Assembly (NCBI GenBank): GCA_020698575.1
Contig: CM036247.1
Span: forward strand, 29,860,431-29,924,430
Direction: 5' to 3'
DNA from: Bostrychus sinensis
Taxonomy: Eukaryota > Chordata > Actinopteri > Gobiiformes > Eleotridae
DNA length: 64,000 nucleotides
This document shows positions 13,801 to 25,800 of the stretch, piece after piece (the first letter of the stretch is position 1; each line of letters opens with the position of its first letter). The notes beneath the pieces are model-generated. The model was not told the DNA's origin. It did not search any database and saw nothing but the letters and a program-made list of their open reading frames with translations. The translations under genes were made by a program, and so were the position numbers.

Positions 13801-16800
13801 CATTTATTCATACCCTGTGTTTTAATGCTTTTTAGCATGCGTATATGTCCATGTTTTTTAAGCTCTGGTTTTATGTTTTGTTTAAATATGTTGACTTGAG
13901 CTGCTGCAACTGTTACCAATGTGTTTGTTTTTTGTTTGTTTTTTTTACTGGAAATGGCAAATAAACTGAACTGATAACAGACTACAGCTTAAAGTGAATA
14001 CAGAGTTAGCCTAATTAAAAATGGAACTGTTCAAATTTATTAGCTCATTTGTTGCTTCACTCTTCACTCAAAAGCACATTTTTCAGACAGTGCTGCTACC
14101 TCATGAGCTACCTGAGCTTCTTATCTAACTTAAAAAAAACCAAAAAAAAATACAGCTTGCAACGCAGCGTTAGTTTATAGTAGGTTCTATGTGTGTGTTG
14201 CTCCAAAAATGATGTGGTGCCACACACTGTATGAACGGCTTTTGCTGAGAACTTGAAAGTGAAGCCTCAGACAAATCCTACATTAAAATGAGCTATTTCC
14301 GCAGGTCACTCTGAACTCTTGTGAACAGGAGATGCAGCCTAATGCTGCAGCCTGTGCTGAGTCCTGCTTGGTGGATTTAGTCATAATATAGTGGAATCTG
14401 CATGAATTCATTTAGATTTTCTTTGCCTTGGACTGTGAGTACCTTGGAAAGAAAGCATTTTAGATTTTGTTAAGGCATTGCTGTTAAATCAGCTTTGCTA
14501 CTGTGCATCTGATGGTAAAATGCTTACACACTGTAATGAGTTTGCGCCCTACTGGTGTCCACTATCGATTTAGAAATATGTATTTTAATGCATGCAGGAT
14601 TTGGTAAAGCCAACCCATAAATGAATGAGTTGAAATGAAGAATCTTAAATAAAGCATGGGAAGAAAAACATAGACTTACACTGTACATCCAGATGAGTGA
14701 CATTGGAGAGATCCGTACCGAGATCATTCAGAGCTTCACAGAAAATGAGAGTGGTGTCTTTAGAGGCTTTAATGTTTAACACAGCTGTGTTTCCAATCAG
14801 AGTGTGAGTTCCTCCATCAGCTTTATACCAGAGGTAGTGCTTTACAGCTGGGTTAGCATCACTGCTACACTTCATTGTCACATTATCATGTTCTGTCACT
14901 GGTCTGAGAGGGTGCTCCGAAATGGTGGTATTTCTGGGTGGATCTGAAAAAAAAAAAAAGATTAAAAACACCCAAAATAACAAACTATATAAATAACATA
15001 GTGTAGTAACAAATAAATAATAACATGGAGAAGAAGATCCCATGTGGCCAACCCAGAAGATGCTGGATGAACTATGTTTCTTAGCAGACAATCATCGTCT
15101 TTATTGTCCCCAAAGGAGAAATTTGGTGTGCAGCAGGGAGTACGACACGGCATTTAAAAACATTTAAAACACTGTGAGGCAAAGTGGAACACAACTTGAT
15201 TAAAAGACCCTTAAATGGAGAGATATAAATAAATAAAAATAACTAATAACTAAAGTTAAAAGACAAATTAAAGTGCATTATAACCCAGTGCAGCCAAATC
15301 AAGAATTGTGCAAATTAAGAGCTCTTATTGCACAGGGAACAAAAGAGAGTTTAAAGTGATTTGTTTTGGCTCTGGGCAGCCTGTATCTCTTTCTGGAGGG
15401 CAGAAGAACAAAGTCTTCCCACAGAGGATGATCAGCGCTTAAAAGAATAGACCGAGCTTTTTGTAAAATTTGTTTTTCATATATTTTAGTGAGACAGAGC
15501 TGCTCCTTGCCAATTTTTTTGCAGGCCTCTGTCACCATTTTAAACAAATGGCTCTTGTGCACAAAAATATTTCCAAAAAAAGAGATAAGACAAAAAGATA
15601 AAAACAACTTAGTAAATTATTTATAAAATAAAACCATGAGTGTCTTGTCCACATTAAAATTTCTCAGTCTTCTAAAAAAGTACAGTCAGACCTGAAGCCA
15701 CCTCCATATTTCTATAAAGGAACTGGAGTAAGTAAGGTAATTCTGGACATTTCTGCACAAACTGCTTTCCCCACAACCCAACCGCAAATGAAGATGAATG
15801 GATGGTAACAAGAACAAATGCACGACAAATAACAAAGGAAAACTACATACACTGTACATCCAGCTGGGGGCCAGTGGAGCGATCAGTTCCAAGATCATTT
15901 AGAGCCTCACAGAAAATAAGAGTGCTGTCTTTAGAGGCTTTAATGTTTAAAACAGATGAGTTTCCAATCAGAGTGTAACTTCCTCCATCAGCTTTATACC
16001 AGAGGTAGAGCTTTACAGCTGGGTTAGCATCACTGCTGCAGGTCAGTGACACATTACTGTGTTCTGTGACTGGGCTTTGAGGACTCACTGTCACTCTGGT
16101 GCTTCTTGGTTGATCTTGAGAAACATAAAGTAATATTAGGATTATTGAATAATACAAGGGATGGTAACAAGAACAAGGGCCAGATCCACTAAGCTGCTTT
16201 AATAATTGATGTATAGCAACCAGGTACAGCAATGTGTAAATATAGATCTGGTCCCAAATGAGTTCAAAAATCTAAACTTCAAATACATACACTGTACATC
16301 CAGCTGAGTGACAGTGGAGCGATCAGTTCCGAGATCATTCTGAGCCTCACAAAAAATAACAGTAGTATCTTTAGAGGCTTTAATGTTTAAAACAGATGAG
16401 TTTCCCATCAGTGTATATGTTCCTCCATCAGCTTTATACCAGTGGTAGTGTTTTACAGCTGGGTTGGCATCACTGCTGCAGTTTAAAGTCACATTACTAT
16501 CTTCTGCCACAGGGCCACGAGGATTCACTGTGACTGTGGTGTTTTGGGGTTGATCTGTGAAAAATTAAAACAAACAGAGGCTGATGTTTGGTATTATGAT
16601 CTCCAACTGAGTGTGCAATTAAAAAAACTAAGAGGCACAGTTTGAGAACATGTTCATTTAACTTTATACAAAATATTATAATCAATCAAATGACATCAAT
16701 GGTGTCTGGTTATAATGTGACACATTGTCTGTAGTAAATCAGAGGACAGAGACTTCGCCACTGTCGCCACTGTGGCCACGGTACAGAGTGGCATCTGGAG

Positions 16801-19800
16801 TATTGGACATACTGTATCTCCAGAGATAACACTCACTGTACAAACATTTTAGTTCCTGCTACATTGACAGATCAGACTGTGAGCACTACTTTTGCTAATG
16901 TATTTACTCTGCCTTAGATTGTGAGAAATCCAGATAAAACCCTCTTTTTCACATTAATCAAGGCATATCTACATAATTTTATTCCTGAATTAGAGAGGAA
17001 GCTTGGGTGCATAAAAAAATGAGTGAAAATACATACACTGTACATCCATGTGAGTGAGTGTGGAGTTTTCAGTTCCAAGATCATTTTGAGTCTCACAGAA
17101 CATGAGAGTGGTGTCTTTAGAGGCTTTAATGTTTAAAACAGATGAGTTTCCAATCACAGCGTGAGTTCCTCCATCAGCTTTATACCAGAGGTAGAGCTTT
17201 ACAGCTGGGTTAGCATCACTGCTGCAGGTCAGTGACACATTACTGTGTTCTGTCACTGGGCTTTGAGGACTCACTGTCACTCTGGTGCTTCTTGGCTGAT
17301 CTTTGAAATAAGAAAATAATGCACATATTGTAATATAAGGACATCTGAATAATGTAAGGAATTGGAATAAGAACAGGGGCCAGATCCACTAAGCTGCTTA
17401 ACCTTAACCTTAAATACTTTTCCAAGTTTTGTAATGGGACCTCCCACCCATATAGTGCAGAAAATCAGTATTTACATTTTTGCATATTTGTCACACAGTT
17501 AAACACTTTTTAATATTAGACAGATAATCAGTAAATCTAAAGTGCAGTTTTACATTTAAAATTATTTCATTTATTAAGGAAAAAGGCTATCCAAACCTAC
17601 TTGGGCCTATGTGCAAAAGTAATTAGCCACTTTGTTGAATTAACAACCTGTGATTAACCACTGAAGCACTGAAAGCTGAGTAAAGGAAAAGGGTTACAAA
17701 GACATGTAAGGGACTAGGACTGCAGCTGATTGGGGTGAGAGTCATTTTCCACAAATGGAGAAGACTTGGAACAGTGGTGAACTTTCCCAGGAGTGACCAG
17801 CCTACCAAAATTACTTTAGGAATGCATCAATGACTCATCCAAGTGGTCCCAAGAACCCAGAACAAAATCTAAACATCTAAAAGAGCCTCCTTGTTTCAGT
17901 TCTGGCCAGTGCCATGATTCAACAGTAATGAGGAGACTGAGCAAAAATGGCATCCATGGGAGAGTTTCAAAGTGAAAACCACTGCTGTCCAAAAAGAAAA
18001 AACAAACCTGTTTCACATTTGCCAAAAAAACATCTTGATGATCCTCAAGACTTCTGTGAAAATATTCTGTGGACTGACGAGACAAAAGTTGTACTTTTTG
18101 GAAGGTGAACAAAAGTAAAAACAATACCATACTGACAGTAATTTCTGCAGACCGGCCTGGGAAGGTTCACTACTGTTCACACCATGGTTTGCTGGAATCC
18201 CAAAGCCTTAGAAATTGTTTGTAGCCCTTTCCAAAAACTGTGGTAATCACAGTTAATAAGACTAAATATAGATCTGGCCCAGAATGAGTACAAAAAATCA
18301 GAAAATACATACAGTGGACATCCAGATGAGTGACAGTGGAGTGATCAGTTCCAAGATGATTCTGAGCCTCACAGAAAATAAGAGTGGTATCTTTAGAGGC
18401 TTTAAAGTTTAAAACAGATGAGTTTCCCATCAGAGTGTGAGTTCCTCCATCAGCTTTATACCAGTGGTAGTGTTTTACAGCTGGGTTGGCATCACTGCTG
18501 CAGTTTAAAGTCACATTACTATCGTCTGCCACAGGGCCACGGGGATTTATTGTAACTGTGGTGTTTTGGGGTTGATCTGTGAAAAATTAAAACAATAAAT
18601 AGAGGCTGATGTGTTTTATTATGATTTCCAATTGAGTGTGCAAAATAAATAATAAAGCAAATTGGAGGCAGGCACCAATGGTTGTCTGGTTGTGGCTGAT
18701 AATAACTTGACAAAAAGGCAACAAAAACTGAAAATTCACCTGGTAAGAAATAGCATTTAAATGGATGAATGTGGACCAAATGTTATATGATAAATAGCTA
18801 GGGTATGGGTTTAGCAGTAATTTGTTCTATCACAATGCAGAACATTTCCTCTATTTTATATAAAAGTTGCACAAAAAATAGGTTTGAAGCAGGACAGGGG
18901 AGGAATGCAAGACGTTGGATTTGCTGTATCTCCAGAAAAAACTGATCACTTCTATGAAATCCATGTTTGGCTGACACTTATTGTCATTGTTCTCCAGAAT
19001 CTGACTCTGACTGGGTGTTGGTTTTTAGTTGTAAGTGACTATAATTAGCTATTCAGTTTGTCCATTCAACAAAAATAACCTTGGTAAACAATTTTAGTAA
19101 TTAGCTCAATAAAGTAATGGGGGACTAAATTTACTTCCTTGGCTTATGAGTGATCGGGATAACTCTCTCCTTTCTCCTATTATAGTTTTTCTCAGTCGCT
19201 TTGGTGCATTTCTTAGATTTTACATTTTCAAAACTGTTAGGGCATTTCTCCAAACCATTAACACTAACAGCAAAATAAAATAAAAAACTCAGCCGATCTC
19301 TCAAAAGTAAATATTTCTGTCAGTTATCAAATCTGAGCTTCAGAATGAACAGACCTCTGTGAGTTTTTATAGACAAGACTGAACAAAACAACAACAAAAC
19401 TGAACAAACTGCTTCACCATGTTGTCAGTTTGTGCACCTGCAGAAAACAACTAAGGCTAAATTTTGAATGATGATTGAAACTGGACGCAGCTGCACACAG
19501 TTCACTAGGAACATATGGAACAGAACTCAGATCGTTTGTATTGCCATGTCTGTGTTACCGAAAAGAAAGAGGCAGTAACTGCACTTCTGCAAACTGAGCT
19601 AGATATTTTTACTCAAATAACTTACTTATGTACATTTTTAAGTACAAGTACTTCCTATGTGCATTTTCCAAGACATACTTTTACTTTACTTACTACATGT
19701 TTTACCTTCAAGTGAGTTAGCAGCAGTTGCAGTTGTAGTACACACTAAAAAATGCTTCAATAGTTAGTAGTAGTTAGTAGTAGTAGTTATTTCAATAGCC

Positions 19801-22800
19801 CATTTTCTGGGTTGACACTGTTGGGTCAGAGGTTGGGTTGCTATAACCCAAGATTGGGTTAGAAACAATAACCCAACCAATTGGGTTGGGGTTCAGTCTG
19901 TCAGATTCAAACTTTAAGTGTCCTCAGCTCCAAAGGCGGGAGTTAACCTCAGTCTGAGAGAAACGTCAAATAAAAGGTCTGTACACACATTTTTATCTAA
20001 TTATTTTGTCATTATGATTTAGTTTAAATCTTCCTGTGACTGACTGTACTGTCATTGTTATTATTTTAACATTTATTTTGTCTCTGGCCTAAGTTGTAAC
20101 TGTCCTACTTTGTAGCCTGTAGCTTACCTAACGTATGAGTGTCCTGAGTCGGACACGCTCACCTTTTGCTATGTTTTGGTCTTCTAACAGACGCTCGCAA
20201 AGACGTTAACTGGCTAACGGTAGATAAACAAAAACTCCACATATTGCTCTACCTCTGTGGTAATTTTTGTGTATTTATGCTAAGTGTTTATAAAATAATA
20301 ATGAAAATAATTTTGATGGGGAAATGCGCAGGGAACGCTCAGGTTACACTCGGGCGACGTTCTTTCAGTGATCTTAGTGTTTTTGTAGCTAACTTTGCCC
20401 GTCTTATTATTTTCTGATTAACGTTAGCTTAGCCCACAATCATAATTTGAAAGACGGAAACAAGGTACCGGGTGTGAAAATTTGTTAACATAAATACACC
20501 AGCCTTAAATTAGAGCCGAAAAATCCAACAAATAAGGCTGAAAAAGCCAGAAAGGTGAGCGTGTCCAATATTGGAACTTCCGTGTGTCCGACTCAGGGCC
20601 ATTGCACTGCCAAGCTTAAATCTCGGACAAAAGCGCTATTTCATACCGCCACAATAAAATATTTGTAAAAGAAACTATCCAACCAATATATGTTTATAAA
20701 TGTAAGAAAATATACTTATTTTATACAATTTGCATTAATGAAGATAATAAATGAGCGACTTTATGACTTGTTGAAGATAAAAAAGTAATAGAATTTTAGC
20801 TGAACGTGTCCGACTCAGGACACACATTCGTTAGCTTGTAGCCTGTAGCTTAGCCTGTAGCTTAGCTTGTACCCTGTACCTTAGCTTGAGAAATGGATAG
20901 AAACCTCAAAATAACACTGGAGTGTCAGCAAAAATGTTGAACCTTTTCTAATAATTATTTTCAGGATGTTTGGGGAGAACTGTGGTGTAAAAAATGCCAT
21001 AGCTCTACTAGCTTTAGCGTCAATTACTTGGCTAACTGTCAACAAGCTAGCTGCTACTTTTCAGTTTTTAAAATGCTGCTGTTGTTTCAGGTCAACTTTA
21101 TCCTCTCCTTATGGACTTCTGAGCTGATATATCAGGTAAGAAGATATTTTTACTTCTTACTTTTACTTTTTTTCGCAGTTTTGCCAAGCAGTATTTTTTG
21201 CAGTTTCTGTTTGACCCAACATGTTGGGTCAAACATGTAACCCAACTTAAAAGTTACAATTAACCCAGCGTTGGCTTGGCCCATATTTGACCCAGCACTG
21301 GGTTAATTTTAACCCAGCATTTTTTAGTGTGTAACTGTGGTAGTAATAGCACTGGTAAAAGTAGTAGTAGTGGTAGTAGTATCAATAGTAATCTTGGAAA
21401 TAGTAGGTTAACAGTGATAGGAGCAGCATGTTCCTATCACTATTTGGTTAATACTTTTTACCTTGACCTGAGTAACAGTTTTGAGTTGTTACGTCGAACT
21501 GAGTATTAGGCAAGGCAAGGCAAGTTTATATGTATAGCACAATTCATACACAGAGCAATTCAAAGTGCATTATTGTTTTGAAGTAACAGTTTTTTTTTTA
21601 CTTGGGTAAGGATTTGGAGTACTTCTTCCTCTTCTGAGTTTGAGCCCTCATTAGTGAACTCAGGGAGCAGTGTATTGACACTTCTTCACTAATTATCATT
21701 TAACATCTAAATTGACTCTCACAGAAACGTATGGAAAATATGTCATATCACATATCATATTATACACTGCCTGACCAAAAAAAAGTCACTACAAAAAAAA
21801 GGTTGCACGCTCTAATATTTTGTTGGACCGCCTACCTTTGATTACAGCACACATTCACTGTGGCATTGTTTCAGTAAGCTTCTGCAATCTCAAAAGATTT
21901 ATTTCCATCCAGTGTTGCATTCATTTTTCACCAAGATCTTGTATTGAGGATGGAAGAGCGTGACCACTGTGCAAAGCCTTCTCCAGCACATCCCAAAGAT
22001 TTCAATGGGGTTAAGGTCTGGACACTGCGGTGGCCAGTCCATGTGTGAAAATAATGTCTCATGCTCCTTTAACCACTCTTTCACAATTTAAGCCCAATGA
22101 ATCCTGGCATTGTCATCTTGGAATAAGCCCGTGCCATCAGGGAAGAAAAAATCCATTGATGGAGTTACCTGGTCATTCAGTATATTCAGGAAGTCAGCTG
22201 ACCTCATTCTATGGGCACATAATGTTGCTGAACCCAGACCTGACCAACTGCAGGGAGGCTTTTACCTATGTACTTTACTTTATGTTTGGTCAAGCAGTGT
22301 ATCATGACAACTGGTTTATCCATTTTGGGTGCAATGACTCCAAGCAGTGAAGTACACTATATTTCCAAAAGTATTCACTCACCCACCCAAATAACTGAAT
22401 TCGGATTATGGTGTGGGGTTGCTTTTAGAAGCTGGGCTTGACCCCTTAGTCCAGTGAAAGGAACTCTGAATGCTTCAGCACCAAGAGATTTTGAACAATT
22501 CCATGCTCCCGTCTTTGTGGGAACAGTTTGGGGATGGCCACTTCCTGTTCCAACATGACTGCACACCAGTGCACAAAGCACGGGCCATAAAGATATGGAT
22601 GAACGAGTCTGGTGTGGAAGAAGTTGACTGGGCTGCACAGAGTCCTGACTTCAACCCCACAGAACACCTTCAGGATGAATTAGAGCGACAACTGCGAGCC
22701 AGACCTTCTCTAGATAGATGTAAAGGGTGAGGTCAATTAAACCCTATGGATTAAGAATGGGATGTCACTTAAGTTCATATGTGGGTAAAGACAGGTGAAC

Positions 22801-25800
22801 TAATACTTTTGGAAATAAAGTGTAATACCTAAATGTTTTAGGGGCTAGACTATTCAACTGAGAGCCAGTAATGTGTTTTGATCAGCATGACAAAAGTAAC
22901 TGACAGTGTAAGAAACAGCAGACAATGGTACAAACTCATTTGCAGTAATACACGGCATAAGTACATAAGCAGCCTTGCAATAATTATTTTCCAGTAACTA
23001 ACAGTAACCTTGGTTGCATAAAAAAGATCAAAAAGTGAAAATACATACACTGCACATCCAGCTGAGTGACTGTGGAGCGATCAGTTCCAAGTTCATTTTG
23101 AGCCTCACAGAACATGAGAGTGGTGTCTTTAGAAGCTTTAATGTTTAAAACAGATGAGTTTCCAATCAGAGTGTGAGTTCCTCCATCAGCTTTATACCAG
23201 AGGTAGTGCTTTACAGCTGGGTTGGCAAAACTGCTGCACTTCAAAGTCACATTATCATGTTCTGTCACAGGACCTGGAGGATTCACTGTCACTCTGGTGT
23301 TTCTAGGTTTAGCTGTGAAAGACGCAAATAACAACAAAATGAATTTGCTGCAAGTAAAATTCTGCCAGTGCTGCTGATTTTAGATAAACTGTTGAGTCGT
23401 AATTTTATTGATAACACATCTCATCTGCATAATGTTCATACTGTATATGCAATAAACACATGGGTTATATCACATTTGCACATATGCTCCTAGTAACAAT
23501 GTGCATTGAAACTAAATCGTTATAATGCTAAATTAAAATGCTAAAAAAAAGTCTATTGCAGTGAAAAGACATTATTACTTCACAGCATGAATCTTATTTT
23601 AATCAAAAAATAATAATTCCAACATAATATCAACATAATATAATGTAATGTAACAGCTAGCGCTCCACAGTTTTATTATTTTTTTCAAGTAGCACTGCTG
23701 ATGACAACAATCACTAACCTTGCCGTGTAAATGCAAGAACACTAAAGCTCTGTCTGTCAGATCCCAGAGAGTTGCTGCTGTGACAGACCAGAGTCACTAG
23801 ATCTCTCAACTGAGGCTCTTTAACAGTGATTACACTCCTTAGAGCTTTGTCACTCAGAGGCTCACTGCTGATGGAGATATTTGGAGATACTCCAGGAAAA
23901 TACCAGTGTATCATGGGAAAGGGGTTTCCCTCAGTCTCACACAAACAGCTGATCTGTGCTGTATCACCAGTGCAGTTTAAAGAGTTCAGGATCTGTGGAC
24001 AGACTGTAATGACAGGAACAGAGAGTCATGCATGTGTTCAATCAAAGTTTAGACCCCACCATAGCACAGAAACTGAATTAGTCCACAAATGACTTGTTAT
24101 TCATTTCAGACAATGGACTGGTCTCAATCCTTGTTCTGTTAGATCTCAGTGCAGCCCTTGACACTATTGACCACAGTTGTTGAGTTGTCCCTCTCTCCCG
24201 CTCCCCTCTGGGGGGACTGTTTCAGATGCCTGGCTGTTGGTAGATGTCCCAGTGATGACTGGACCTTAGCTGACTGTCCCGACCTGCAGGCCCTTAACCT
24301 CACCTCCTATGGACTTCCCGGACCTACCTCACCCCCACTCCCCTGTCTGGATGAAGCCCACATGCTGCATCCTTACAGACCTGAACTATGATCCTAAAGA
24401 TGAGCTAATGGACTAACAGTTCTAGACACATATTGCCTGTCTCTGATCTCTCCTTCAATATGGGCTCCAAAAGGTTTCTTCTTGTTTTCCCACAGCTGTT
24501 TTTTTTTTAGGAGTTTTTCCTTACTGAGAAGGAGGGTCTAAGGACAGGAGTGTCCTGGGTCTGTTTAGTTTAGTGTAGTTATTGTTTGTGTTGATTGTGT
24601 GTGATGTCTGAATGTGTGTTTATGTTTGATTAACTTTTTTGTGAAGCCCTTTGGGGCGACTTTAGTTGTGATACTGGGCTATATAAATAAAATTGAATTA
24701 AACTGAATAAAACAATGAAATAAGAAAATATCACTTTAAAGAGAGGAAATTACATACACTGGACATCCAGCTGGGTGACAGTGGAGCGATCAGTTCCAAG
24801 ATGATTTTGAACCTCACAGAAAATAACAGTGGTATCTTTAGAGACTTTAATGTTTAAAACAGATGAGTTTCCAATCAGAGTGTGAGTTCCTCCATCAGCT
24901 TTATACCAGAGGTAGGGCTTTACAGCTGGGTTAGCATCACTGCTGCACTTTAAAGTCATATTACTGTGTTCTGTCACTGGGCCCGCAGGACTAACTGTCA
25001 TTATAGTATTTCTGGGTGGATCTGCAACAGATAAAAAAAAAATAATGTACTGACAAAGACGAAATACACATGCATCATTACAACAACAACAAAATCATTT
25101 GACAATAATCAAACTGAAACTACATACACTGTACATCCAGCTGAGTGACAGTGGAGCGATCAGTCCCAAGATCATTTTGAGCCTCACAGAAAATAACAGT
25201 GGTATCTATGGAGGCTTTAATGTTTAAAACAGACGAGTTCCCAATCACAGTGTGAGTTCCTCCATCAGCTTTATACCAGAGGTAGAGTTTTACAGTTGGG
25301 TTAGCATCACTTCTGCATGTCAGTGACACATTACTGTGTTCTGTCACTGGGCCAACAGGACTCACTCTGGTGTTTCTAGGTTGATCTATGAAAAAAAAAA
25401 ATACTTCTAACTATGGACACAATATTATAGGAAGATGGCAAACATATCAAATACATGCTAAACATGCAATAAATGGAATATTAATTTTAAGTAAGAGCAT
25501 CTGTTTTTTTCACTTAGCAGTCTGAAAATAGTCTGCACAAGAAACACTAGAGAAAACTCAATGAGACAGAATACAAATGTGTTGTACTTATAAATCACTA
25601 TTGTTAACTTCCTACTTTCTCTGAAATTTTTAGAAATGTATAACACGTTCTAGAAACTGCCAAACTTCAAAGTTTATTTTCTCATTTAGTGTGAGCAGGT
25701 TCTACAGTGTCCTAAGTGCGACTTACATGTGACATTAGAAATTAGCTGAGACACACTTGACACATTAGTCCCATCTTCTCTGCTGTAGACTGCAGAGCAT

